Origin: JAAYCB01 sp012744395
GTDB lineage: Bacteria > Planctomycetota > Planctomycetia > Pirellulales > Thermoguttaceae
Direction: 5' to 3'
Assembly (NCBI GenBank): GCA_028703175.1
Contig: JAQVNJ010000008.1
Coordinates: 23,529 to 87,528 of the forward strand
Length of the DNA stretch: 64,000 bases
Shown: one piece after another, positions 50,311 through 58,847 of the stretch
Numbering within the stretch: the stretch's first letter is position 1
Layout of the letters: the number at the start of each line of letters is the position of its first letter
Translations under genes and position numbers: made by a program
The notes under the pieces: model-generated
Databases searched by the model: none
What the model was told of the DNA's origin: nothing
The model's input: the letters and a program-made list of their open reading frames with translations, nothing else

Positions 50311-51927
50311 TCAGTCCTTGTCCTTGGGGTATTCGGCGAGGATCTTGTCGCCGGCGGCCAGCCCGTCAAGAATCTCCACCTTCTCGCCGCTCTTCTTGCC
50401 GACCGTCACCGCCTGTCTCACGGTTCGCCCGCCGTCTTGCACCAACTGGACGTAGTGCCGCGTGTCGTCCAATTCGTCGACCTTCATCGCCTTGGCGGGG
50501 ATCGTCAGCGTCCGCTTCTTCAGGTAGGGGACAAGCTTGACTTTGCAGTCCATGCCGGGCATGATCGCGCTCATCTCGTCGCTGAGCGTCACGCGCAGCT
50601 CCGCGGCGAAGCCTCCATCGACGCCGGGGATGCTCTCCACGCGCGTGACCGAAGCGGCCGCCCGTGCATCCGGGGCGACCGTCGGCGTGACCGTGCCGGC
50701 CAGGCCCGCCTTCAGCCACTGGAGGTCCTTCTGGTTGACCGAGGCGCGGATCGCGACGGGACGCGGATTGACGATCGTCATCAGCACGCCGACCGATGCG
50801 CTGGCGCCCGGCTCGAGCTTGTCGGCGATCGCCGAGCCGCCGGTCCACTTGCCGCGGACACACTTGCCATAGTAGACGATCCCATCGGCCGGAGCGGTGA
50901 GTTTCATCAGCCTCAGGTCCTTCTTGAGTTTGGCGAACCGCTCGGCATCCCGCTTCTGCTCGATCTTCAGCTTCTGGAGGTTGATCTTCTCGCGCTCCAG
51001 GTCGAGCGGCACGGTCGACTTCACCCGCTCCAGCGCCAGCTTGAGCAGCTCGGCCGAGACCTTGACCGTCTCGGTCTCGCGGGGCAGGAGGACGTTGGTC
51101 GTTTCATCGAACCGGTTCTTGGCCAACTCCAGGTAGAAACGCGCTCGATCGACCGCGTTCCGCTGCCGTTTGAGGATAATCTCCTCGGTCTCCTCGGTCA
51201 GATCGTCGGCCTTGTACATCTTCTCGAGCTGCTTGAGTTCTTCAAGCTGGTTTTCGAGCGTCTCCTCCGCCGACTTCAGGCTGTATTGGGCACTCTTCTG
51301 CGACAGTTCCAAATCGATCTTCAGAAACCGGGCGAGGTCCTCCTGAACGATCTTCTTCTGCCGCTCGGCCATCGCCAGATCGATCGGAGTTGTGGCCTCC
51401 AGGAGTTTCAGGCCGATTTCCGCCTGCTGAAGCGAGAGGGCGGCCAACTGCCGCGCGGTCTCCTGGTCCGCAATCGCCTCTTCAAGCTTGTCCGACTCGA
51501 ATTCCACCAAGACCTCGCCCTTGCGGACCTGCGTTCCGTGCGCTACCGCCTTGACGACCTTGAAGGTCGTCCAGCTTTCCGGCTTCAATTCGACCGGCGT
51601 CATCGTTTGGGCAACGAACGTCCCGTCGAGAACCAGGTCGATCTTGAACATCTCCGCCTTGACCGTATCAAGTTTCGGCTTGGCCTCCGCCGGCTTGGTC
51701 TCGGTCTTGGCGGGCACTTCCGCCGGTTTTTCCGCCGGTTTGGCCTCTTCAGCCTTCTTTTCCGGCTCGGCCTTCTTCTCCGCCTCAGCCTTCTTCTCCG
51801 GTTCGGTCTTCTTCTCGGCTGCCGCCGCGTCAACCTTGTCTTTGGCTGGCTCATCCGCCCCCCACGCACCGGAAGCGGCAATCGCCAGCAGCGCCCAGCA
51901 TGCAACGAAGTAGGAAACGTGTCTCAT
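50311..51927 (-). CDS. Exported HlyD/RND-adaptor-like protein
   Basis: A 538-residue protein with signal peptide (FVACWALLAIAASGAWGADE), a Lys/Glu/Pro-rich linker (EKKAEPEKKAEEAKPAEKPA, about residues 35-75), lipoyl-like halves flanking a long coiled coil (about 160-355) and a barrel/MP domain (about 400-530). This is the layout of periplasmic adaptor subunits, but no transporter or RND gene is adjacent: its operon partner is the terpene-cyclase-fold protein. Confidence 0.85.
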   Translation of the reverse strand: MRHVSYFVACWALLAIAASGAWGADEPAKDKVDAAAAEKKTEPEKKAEAEKKAEPEKKAEEAKPAEKPAEVPAKTETKPAEAKPKLDTVKAEMFKIDLVLDGTFVAQTMTPVELKPESWTTFKVVKAVAHGTQVRKGEVLVEFESDKLEEAIADQETARQLAALSLQQAEIGLKLLEATTPIDLAMAERQKKIVQEDLARFLKIDLELSQKSAQYSLKSAEETLENQLEELKQLEKMYKADDLTEETEEIILKRQRNAVDRARFYLELAKNRFDETTNVLLPRETETVKVSAELLKLALERVKSTVPLDLEREKINLQKLKIEQKRDAERFAKLKKDLRLMKLTAPADGIVYYGKCVRGKWTGGSAIADKLEPGASASVGVLMTIVNPRPVAIRASVNQKDLQWLKAGLAGTVTPTVAPDARAAASVTRVESIPGVDGGFAAELRVTLSDEMSAIMPGMDCKVKLVPYLKKRTLTIPAKAMKVDELDDTRHYVQLVQDGGRTVRQAVTVGKKSGEKVEILDGLAAGDKILAEYPKDKD

Positions 51928-52082
51928 TCCAGTGGCTCCAAGTCTCGGCGGAAATCGGAAGGTCCAGTTGCTGGCATCAGAAGAAGTGCGGGCCTGAATG
52001 CCTTCGATGCAGATCAGACCATCGTGCATTGTCCCACGGGCCCCTGGCCCGCAATCTTTTCCCAATAATGCCAATTTGCCCA

Positions 52083-52110
52083 AGTATAGGTCATTTGCTC
52101 GTTTCTACAA
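52083..52110 (-). promoter_or_regulatory. Probable promoter of the adaptor/toroid operon
   Basis: On the minus strand TTGTAG, 16-base spacer, TATACT; leader of about 150 bases. The rest of 52111-52458 is AT-richer and holds no gene. Confidence 0.4.
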
Positions 52111-52458
52111 TCTACTTCTTTTCCGAATACAGTCTACCGCGGCCAATTCGCAGGACGCCTCCTCCAGGCCCGCCAAGCATCTTCAGCCGCCCCGCACGAC
52201 GCCTCTTGCGTCCTCGGATTCCCCCGCTTGGCACCCATGACGAAACAACAAACCCCCCTTACTAGAGGGGTCGTCAACTGCAATCCGGCCTTTGCGAACG
52301 AACGAAGACGGGCCTGAAAACCCGTAAGACCAGGATCGTGTTGTCGCGAATCCCTTCCGTTCTTCTCCTCACCTGCCCCGCACTATGCCGCCCAGCGTCT
52401 GCGACGTATAAGGGAGAAGCGGCGATGGTCGACCAGGTTTACGCGGGAGGAAACGGAA

Positions 52459-53271
52459 ATGCGCCGTTTGCGACGAGCGATGATCGGGTGCGTGCTGGCC
52501 TGCCCAGCCTTGACTTGGCCGGCAGGCTCGGCCTCTGCGGCCGAGCCCGCGCAAGACGCCGAATTCGTCGCCGACGACGACGGGTCGATCCAGCATTATG
52601 CGGTCATCCTGCCCGACCGGTTCGATCCGGCCGCCGCCCACGATCTGCTCCTGGTCCTGCACGGGCACGGGTCGGACCGTTGGCAGTATATCCGCAGCGA
52701 GCGGGACGAATGCCGGGTGGCGAGGGACGTGGCGGCCGCCCGGCGGATGATCCTCGTCGCGCCCGACTACCGGGCGAAGACCTCCTGGATGGGCCCCAAG
52801 GCCGAGGCGGACGTGCTCCAGATGCTCGACAAGCTCAAGGCCGATTACCGCATCGGCAAGACGGTGCTCTGCGGAGGCTCGATGGGCGGGGCCTCGGCGT
52901 TGACGTTTGCCGCCATCCACCCGCGGCTTGTCGATGGCCTGGTGGCGATGAACGGCACGGCCAACCACCTGGAGTACGAGAACTTCCAGGAGGCGATTCG
53001 CCAGTCGTTCGGCGGCGGCAAGGCGGAGATCCCCCTGCAATACAAGCGCCGCAGCGCAGAATACTGGCCGGAGCGGCTGACGATGCCGATCGCCTTGACT
53101 AGCGGAGGAAAAGACCACTCGGTGCCGCCGGACAGCGTGATCCGGCTGGCGGCCGTGCTCAACAAGCTCCAGCCGAACGTGCTCCTGATCCACCGGCCCG
53201 AAGGGGGCCACGCGACCAGCTACGAGGATGGCAAGGCGGCACTGGAATTCGTCCTTGCCCGGATCAGGTGA
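52459..53271 (+). CDS. Exported alpha/beta hydrolase
   Basis: A 270-residue protein with signal peptide (CVLACPALTWPAGSASAAEP). The nucleophile elbow VLCGGSMGGASALTF holds Ser near residue 141, and the catalytic His region is RPEGGHATSYED near the end. Esterase/feruloyl-esterase-like; substrate unknown. GGGAGG lies eight bases before the ATG. Confidence 0.88.
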   Translation: MRRLRRAMIGCVLACPALTWPAGSASAAEPAQDAEFVADDDGSIQHYAVILPDRFDPAAAHDLLLVLHGHGSDRWQYIRSERDECRVARDVAAARRMILVAPDYRAKTSWMGPKAEADVLQMLDKLKADYRIGKTVLCGGSMGGASALTFAAIHPRLVDGLVAMNGTANHLEYENFQEAIRQSFGGGKAEIPLQYKRRSAEYWPERLTMPIALTSGGKDHSVPPDSVIRLAAVLNKLQPNVLLIHRPEGGHATSYEDGKAALEFVLARIR

Positions 53272-53467
53272 AAGCGGAATCTCTTCCACGCCGGCGTGCC
53301 GCCGCCGGCTCTTCCGGTTGTAGCGATTGTGCCGCCTGTCGGCGGAACTTGCGGCCCCCAAAGCCATTAGGCAGAACACGGTGCGGCAGGTGTCGGCGCA
53401 GGGGAAAAAATTCTCCAAGAATTTTCATAAACTCTAACTGCTTGGCAGCGTAGAATTAACAACCAGT

Positions 53468-53503
53468 GGACGGCGGAATGTTAAACCTTAACGTTTGCCG
53501 TCC
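53468..53503 (+). terminator. Long hairpin, possible terminator
   Basis: GGACGGC pairs with GCCGTCC and the inside (GGAATGTTAA / TTAACGTTT) pairs almost fully, giving a 16-bp stem with one bulge and a 3-base loop. TTTTTA follows after about seven bases, so it may end transcription from the hydrolase gene 200 bases upstream. Confidence 0.45.
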
Positions 53504-53630
53504 GGGCGATTTTTAGACAAACTCATGGTATGAGAATATTCCCCGTCTGCGGCGGGCGGCTGCGCGCAGTGCTAGCATGCACCCGACCGGCGCTCGCCGC
53601 GAGGCTCGTTTGCTTCAGGGTGGACGTGAT

Positions 53631-54974
53631 ATGAATTACCGAGTGTTTTCCTTGTCCGCGGCCCTGGGGATGTGTCTGACCATCCCCGCCAGCGGCCAGA
53701 TTGCCTATCCAGGCGGCGCCTGCCTGAATTGCGACGGTCAGACCTACCGCATCGTGTACCAGACCGTCTACGACGAGCGGCAAGTCACCGCCTACCGCGT
53801 CGAATACGAAACGGTCTACGAGGAGCAGAAGGTCACCAGCTACCGGCCGGAGTGGGAAACCAGGACCCAAGAGCGGCGCTACCGCGTCGCCAGGCCGGTC
53901 CAGGAGACGTCGACGCGCGAGGAGCGCTACACGGTCCGCAAGCCGGTCTGGGAGACCGTCATGCGCGACGCCAGCTACACCCGCACCCGATACGTCGAAG
54001 AAACGGCTGAGCGGGAGGAGCGCGTGGTGGTCAACAAGCCGGTCTGGGAAACGGCCGAACGCCAGGTCTGCCAGACCGTGATGAAGCCGGTCCGCGAGAC
54101 GGTCTATCGCACGGAGAACCAGACCACCTACCAGCCGGTGACCACCTGCAAGACGGAATATGTGGACCGCGGCTGCTACCAGGACCAGGTCGTGCTCAAA
54201 CCGGGGCTCCCCCGCAACCGCCTGCAATGGTCGTCGCCGGAAACCCGCTGGGACCCGATCACGGGCACGCAGGTCAACCAGCCCGCCGGCCTCTACTGGC
54301 ACCAGGCGCAGCGCGGAACCTACGAGGTGCAGAAGATATGGCGCCCGAACATCGTCGCCCAGCAGGTGCCCGTGACCACGCTCGTGCCCCAGGTGGTCAC
54401 CCGCCAGGTGCCGGTCGAAGTCTGCCGCTACGAGCCCGAGCAGGTCTGCCGCACGGAGCCCTACCAGGTCTGCCGGATGGTCCAGGAAGAGATCGTTCGC
54501 AAGGTGCCGTACACGGTCCGCAAGCCGGTCTGCGAGCGGGTGGAACGGCAGGTGCCCGTCCGCGTCTGCCGCTGGGTCGACGAAGAGGTTGTCCGCCAGG
54601 TGCCCGTGACCACCTACAAGACGGTCTATGAAGAACGGGTCGAGCAGGTGCCGGTCCGCACCTGCCGGATGGTGGCCTACGAGCAGACGGTCCGCCGACC
54701 GCGGTGCGTTGAGAAGCGGGTGCCGGTGACCTACACGTGCAGGGTGCCGCGAACCGTCTGCTGCCGGATTCCGCTGGGCACCTGCATGGTGCCGGTTGAC
54801 TCCTGCGCTGAGCCGCTTGCCGATCGACAGACCACCACCGCCCGCGAGCCGGCGGCCGCCGACCAGGAGCCCACCCGGGCGCCCCACAAGCAAGAGGCCG
54901 CCGATGCCGCCGACCAGCGCCCGCAGTTGCCCCGGGCCGAAGCGCCGCTGCCGGGGCCGATCGACCCGGAATAG
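53631..54974 (+). CDS. Exported YTV-repeat cysteine-rich envelope protein
   Basis: A 447-residue protein with signal peptide (MNYRVFSLSAALGMCLTIPA). The rest is a run of short repeats of the type VxTRQVPVEVCRYEPEQVCR, with periodic Tyr-Thr-Val-Arg, Glu and Cys, e.g. RYTVRKPVWETV. I recognise this as the planctomycete YTV family linked to the cell envelope. Many paired cysteines suggest disulfide cross-links. The C-terminus is Ala/Pro/Gln-rich. The start follows AGGGTGG by seven bases. Confidence 0.88.
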   Translation: MNYRVFSLSAALGMCLTIPASGQIAYPGGACLNCDGQTYRIVYQTVYDERQVTAYRVEYETVYEEQKVTSYRPEWETRTQERRYRVARPVQETSTREERYTVRKPVWETVMRDASYTRTRYVEETAEREERVVVNKPVWETAERQVCQTVMKPVRETVYRTENQTTYQPVTTCKTEYVDRGCYQDQVVLKPGLPRNRLQWSSPETRWDPITGTQVNQPAGLYWHQAQRGTYEVQKIWRPNIVAQQVPVTTLVPQVVTRQVPVEVCRYEPEQVCRTEPYQVCRMVQEEIVRKVPYTVRKPVCERVERQVPVRVCRWVDEEVVRQVPVTTYKTVYEERVEQVPVRTCRMVAYEQTVRRPRCVEKRVPVTYTCRVPRTVCCRIPLGTCMVPVDSCAEPLADRQTTTAREPAAADQEPTRAPHKQEAADAADQRPQLPRAEAPLPGPIDPE

Positions 54975-54999
54975 ACCGCCCCCCAAGTCAGGCAAGACG

Positions 55000-55953
55000 A
55001 TGACCGACCGACTCTCGCGACGCGATTTCGTCGCCGCCACCGGCGCCTTGGCCGGGGCCACGATCCTCGCTGCCGGCGCGCCGGCCGGGGCTCCGGCTGC
55101 GACCGCCCCCTCGCAGAGGTTCATCCTCGGGCTGAACACCGGCACGATCCTCGGGCATCATCTCTCGGCGCCCGAACAGGTCGACGTGGCGGCCAAGGCC
55201 GGCTACCGGGCGATCGAGCCCTGGACGGGCGACCTGAAGAAATACGTCGACGGGGGCGGCTCGCTGAAGGACCTTCGCAAGCGGATCGACGACGCGGGAC
55301 TGCTGGTCTCCAGCGCGATCGACTTCTCCCCGTGGGCGGTTGCCGAGCGGGCCGCGCGCGCCAGGGGCATCGAGCAGATGAAACACGCGATGGGGATGCT
55401 GGCCGAACTCGGCGGCCGCCACATCGCCGCCGCGCCGGCTGGAATCCACCGCACGCCGGGGATCGACCTGCTGGACGTCGCCCGCCGCTACCGCGAGATT
55501 CTCGAAATCGGCGCGTCGATCGGCGTCATCCCCCAGTTGGAGATCTGGGGCGGAGCGGAAACGCTCGGCAGGGCCGGCGAGGCGGCCCTCGTGGCCATGC
55601 AGACCGGCCACCCGAAAGCCTGCCTGCTGCTCGACGCCTACCACATGTATAAGGGCGGAAGCCCCTTCGAGGGCCTGCGGCTCCTCAACGGCGCGGCGAT
55701 GGTCAATTTCCACATCAACGACTACCCCGCCGACCCGCCGGTCGACCAGATCAACGACTCGCACCGCGTTTATCCGGGCGACGGAGTCTGTCCGCTGGCC
55801 GACGTGCTTCGAGCCCTTCACGAGACGGGCTTCCGCGGCGTCCTCTCCCTGGAACTCTTCAACAAGACCTACTGGGAGCAGTACGACGCGCTGACCAACG
55901 CCCGGCTGGGACTAGAAAAAACCACCGCCGTCCTGGAGAAGGCGTTCGGTTAG
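55000..55953 (+). CDS. Tat-exported sugar-phosphate isomerase/epimerase-like protein
   Basis: A 317-residue TIM-barrel of the AP-endonuclease 2/xylose isomerase-like family. The N-terminus SRRDFVAATGALAGATILAA is a twin-arginine signal, so a folded, probably metal-containing protein is exported. Metal-ligand regions: QLEIWGGAETLGR (Glu), CLLLDAYHMYKGGSPF (Asp, His), FHINDYP (His) and GVLSLELFNKTYW (Glu). Substrate unknown. It overlaps the convergent gene on the other strand by 42 bases. Confidence 0.88.
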   Translation: MTDRLSRRDFVAATGALAGATILAAGAPAGAPAATAPSQRFILGLNTGTILGHHLSAPEQVDVAAKAGYRAIEPWTGDLKKYVDGGGSLKDLRKRIDDAGLLVSSAIDFSPWAVAERAARARGIEQMKHAMGMLAELGGRHIAAAPAGIHRTPGIDLLDVARRYREILEIGASIGVIPQLEIWGGAETLGRAGEAALVAMQTGHPKACLLLDAYHMYKGGSPFEGLRLLNGAAMVNFHINDYPADPPVDQINDSHRVYPGDGVCPLADVLRALHETGFRGVLSLELFNKTYWEQYDALTNARLGLEKTTAVLEKAFG

Positions 55954-56619
55954 CTTTTCTTGGGAAGCCTCGGCCCACTCGCCGTCGAGGACCGTCTCGA
56001 ACGCGGCCTCGGGGGCCAGGGCGCAGACGTCCTGCTCGCCCCCGTGCGCGTAGGCCTTGACCCAGTCGAAGGCGTGCACGGCATAGAGGGGGGTGAACGT
56101 TCCGCCGGTCTGGCTCAGGCCGGCATTCCGCCCGAGCGTCTCGAACTGGTTGCTGGCCTGGTTGCCGTGCAGCTTGGCGCGATCGTAGCCGCCGTCCGTG
56201 GAGTAGACCTCGATGAACGACGCTCCGCGGACCGTCAGATCGAAGCCCGGCCCCGACCAGATCGATTTGTGAGGCCGAGCGAAGAATAGATCGTCGCCGG
56301 GCGAGTCCTGGAGTATCGCCTTGTCGGTGCCCCCAAGCGTCGATCGGAAGATCGCGCTTTCGATTCCCGCGGCGCGGACGTCCCAGCCGACCAGGCTGAT
56401 GAATTGAAACTGGCCGGGCTGGAAAAAGAGGTGGTCTTCCGACGGTGTGTCCCAGATTCGCGCCAGGTCTTCCCCCTCGCCCGTATCCACCACGACCCGC
56501 TCGAAGAACTTGGCCCGCAGCGTGTAGCCCGAGCCGATCAGCTTCACGTGGTCGTGCTGAGCCAGGCGCTGCCGAGGCCGCGTTGCCAGGGTCGCCGCCC
56601 CACCGCCGGGGCAATTCAC
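55912..56619 (-). CDS. Repeat-protein remnant, four ~45-residue units
   Basis: A 235-residue frame directly behind sps: its GTG overlaps the sps stop by four bases. It consists of about four degenerate repeats (e.g. GFDLTVRGASFIEVYSTDGG followed by YDRAKL...F) resembling the tail repeats of giant planctomycete surface proteins (FDRVxAYAxxGGxDxAxLYD). No signal peptide is present, so it looks like the C-terminal fragment of a larger protein. The 3' end overlaps the convergent isomerase-like gene. Confidence 0.55.
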   Translation of the reverse strand: MNCPGGGAATLATRPRQRLAQHDHVKLIGSGYTLRAKFFERVVVDTGEGEDLARIWDTPSEDHLFFQPGQFQFISLVGWDVRAAGIESAIFRSTLGGTDKAILQDSPGDDLFFARPHKSIWSGPGFDLTVRGASFIEVYSTDGGYDRAKLHGNQASNQFETLGRNAGLSQTGGTFTPLYAVHAFDWVKAYAHGGEQDVCALAPEAAFETVLDGEWAEASQEKLTERLLQDGGGFF

Positions 56620-58835
56620 GAGACCCCGACGGCAGCTTCCTCCTCCTTGACGGCAAACGCCGCGCCGTCCGTCAGGAAGCCATAATGCCGGAGCCCTTCC
56701 AGGATCCCCGCGGCATGGGCCGACCTGGCAAAGTAGACCAGGTTCGCCCTCGTATTCTGGAGAGAATCAAGCTCAGTGGAATGGTTGGCGACGACGATCC
56801 CCGCCGTCCGCCCCATGAGCATGTCCCGGTCGTTGCCGGAGTCGCCGGCGGTGGCGATCCGCTTCAGGGGGATGTTCCACTTGTCCGAGAGGTGGCGGAT
56901 CGCCTTCCCCTTGGACGCTCGCGGCGCGAGGATGTCGACGAACGTCCCATGAGAGAAGACCAGGTTGTACGCCGCCTTGGCCTTCGTCAGCGCGTCGTGG
57001 ATGATCGGCAGCGCCTCGGCGGGGTCGACCGCCTCGTCGAGGTTGTAGCTGATCTTGAATTCGCGCTGGGCGTGATCCCCGGTCTGGAGGCAGAGGAATG
57101 GGAGGGAATCGAGCGCTTGATGCACGCGGTCGGGACGCCACTTGGCGCGGAGATGGCTTGCCCAGCCCTTGTCGGGAATGCATTCGGGGCCATAGTAGAC
57201 TTCGGCGCCGACGGACGCCACGACGACGTCGATCTGCTCGATGCCCGCCTCGCGGAGGACCTCCATCGCCAGGTCGATGCTCCGCCCGGTGGCCACGCCG
57301 AAGCCGAATCGCTCGCCGTGTTCCTCAAGCAGAGCGACCAGCCTTGCCAGCGCCTCGTCGTCGCCCAACAGCGTATTGTCGATGTCGGAGATCAGCATCC
57401 CTTCGAGCTGCGCCAAGCGGCGGGCGAACCCCCCGATGCCGCCGCGCGGCGCCACCTTGGCCGGCTTGCGGATCACGTCCTCGAGGCACTCCAGGTATCT
57501 CCTGCAATGCGACCGCCAGCTATAGCACTCGCGGACGCGATTGATGCCATTGACCGATTTCTCCTCCCAGAGCTTGTTGTCCGTCAGCAGCTTGAGGATC
57601 CCGCCGGTCAGTTGTCGGCGATCCGTGACGTCGACGAGCAGGCCGCTATCGCAATTCTCGACGATGTCCTGGGGGCCACCGTCGTGCGTGGCCACGAACG
57701 GCAGGCCGGTGGCCGAGGCCTCGATGGCGGTCAGCCCGAACAGCTCGATAAACGCCGAGTTGACGAAGACGCCGCGCTTCTCCGCCGCGATCCGGTACAG
57801 CTCGGGCACGTCGGTCTCCGACGAGTGCGTCTTGGGGATCGCCAGCTTCCCATACAGGTCGTAGCGGTCCATCGCCAGGAGCATGTCGGTAAGAACCTGC
57901 CGCTCGTTGTCTGCCATCTTCTCGATGTCCGTGCGAATCCCCGCGAAGATCGCCAGGTTCGCCAGGGCCTGAAGCTCCTTGCTCTGCCCGTAGGCGTCGA
58001 TTAAAGCGCCGATGTTCTTGCGGCGGTCGGGGCGGCAGAGCGAGAGGATCAGCGGCTTTTCCTGGACGAAATGGAAGCGGCCCAGGTCATGCTGCATCCG
58101 CACCCGAGCCTGCTTGAATTCCTCGGCGACGTCGGAATTCGGCATCTCGTATTCGTAGTACGCGAAGAACCGCTCCAGGTCGGTTCCCGGGGGAATCACT
58201 TCAAAACGGAGGTTCTCGTCGCGGTAGTATTCGCGGTACTGGTTGTCTCGCTCGTGCCGCGTGCTGGTGATCACGAGGTCGGCCAGGGCGAGGCAGGACT
58301 GCTCGGTGGCGATGCGGTGATCGATCGCCAGCTCGCGGTTCGCCTCGTCGTGCGACCAGCCCTCCTTGAGCAGATACTCCAGTTTCGGCTTGCCTAGGGA
58401 ATGCCCCGTGAACACGAAGGGCACATCGAACACGCCCGCAACCTCGCTCGCCACGTAGCCCGCGTCGGCGTAGTGGCCGTGGACCACGGTCGGAATCCGT
58501 TTCTCGCGGCGGGTGAAGGCGACGATCGCGTCGACGAACTCGTCGAGATACGGCCAGAGCCGCTCCTTGCGGACATAGCGGCCTCCGCCGCAAGACAGCC
58601 GCACGAGCCGCGCCTTGGGGCCCAGCGGCTCGATCTGGCGGGCATAGTCCGCGGAGACCCGTTTGTCGCGCAGCCGCCGCGTGAACAGGTCCACCTGCTC
58701 GACCTGGTCGCACTCGCTCAGCGCCTTGGCAAGCTCGATGACGTAGCGGACCTGGCCGCCCGTGTCGGCATCCCGCCCCATCTCGATCTGCTTGCCACGC
58801 ACCAGTCCGTGGACACTAATCATCTGGATATACAT
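56616..58835 (-). CDS. sps: Sucrose-phosphate synthase with fused phosphatase domain
   Basis: A 739-residue bidomain enzyme. The GT4 synthase part (residues about 1-470) starts with MISVHGLVRG and has the E-x7-E segment AFIELFGLTAIEASATGLP, making sucrose-6-phosphate from UDP- or ADP-glucose and fructose-6-phosphate. From about residue 480 a HAD phosphatase follows with DIDNTLLGDD (catalytic Asp-x-Asp) and TAGDSGNDRDML, so it may also release sucrose. It starts 12 bases after the sucrose synthase stop, with GGGAG six bases before the ATG. Confidence 0.94.
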   Translation of the reverse strand: MYIQMISVHGLVRGKQIEMGRDADTGGQVRYVIELAKALSECDQVEQVDLFTRRLRDKRVSADYARQIEPLGPKARLVRLSCGGGRYVRKERLWPYLDEFVDAIVAFTRREKRIPTVVHGHYADAGYVASEVAGVFDVPFVFTGHSLGKPKLEYLLKEGWSHDEANRELAIDHRIATEQSCLALADLVITSTRHERDNQYREYYRDENLRFEVIPPGTDLERFFAYYEYEMPNSDVAEEFKQARVRMQHDLGRFHFVQEKPLILSLCRPDRRKNIGALIDAYGQSKELQALANLAIFAGIRTDIEKMADNERQVLTDMLLAMDRYDLYGKLAIPKTHSSETDVPELYRIAAEKRGVFVNSAFIELFGLTAIEASATGLPFVATHDGGPQDIVENCDSGLLVDVTDRRQLTGGILKLLTDNKLWEEKSVNGINRVRECYSWRSHCRRYLECLEDVIRKPAKVAPRGGIGGFARRLAQLEGMLISDIDNTLLGDDEALARLVALLEEHGERFGFGVATGRSIDLAMEVLREAGIEQIDVVVASVGAEVYYGPECIPDKGWASHLRAKWRPDRVHQALDSLPFLCLQTGDHAQREFKISYNLDEAVDPAEALPIIHDALTKAKAAYNLVFSHGTFVDILAPRASKGKAIRHLSDKWNIPLKRIATAGDSGNDRDMLMGRTAGIVVANHSTELDSLQNTRANLVYFARSAHAAGILEGLRHYGFLTDGAAFAVKEEEAAVGVS

Positions 58836-58847
58836 CCTGGCTCCCTT

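Noticed and set aside
55859..56656. 265-codon frame overlapping the repeat-protein remnant
   Set aside because: Arg/Gly/Pro-rich shadow; the other frame shows the repeat pattern.
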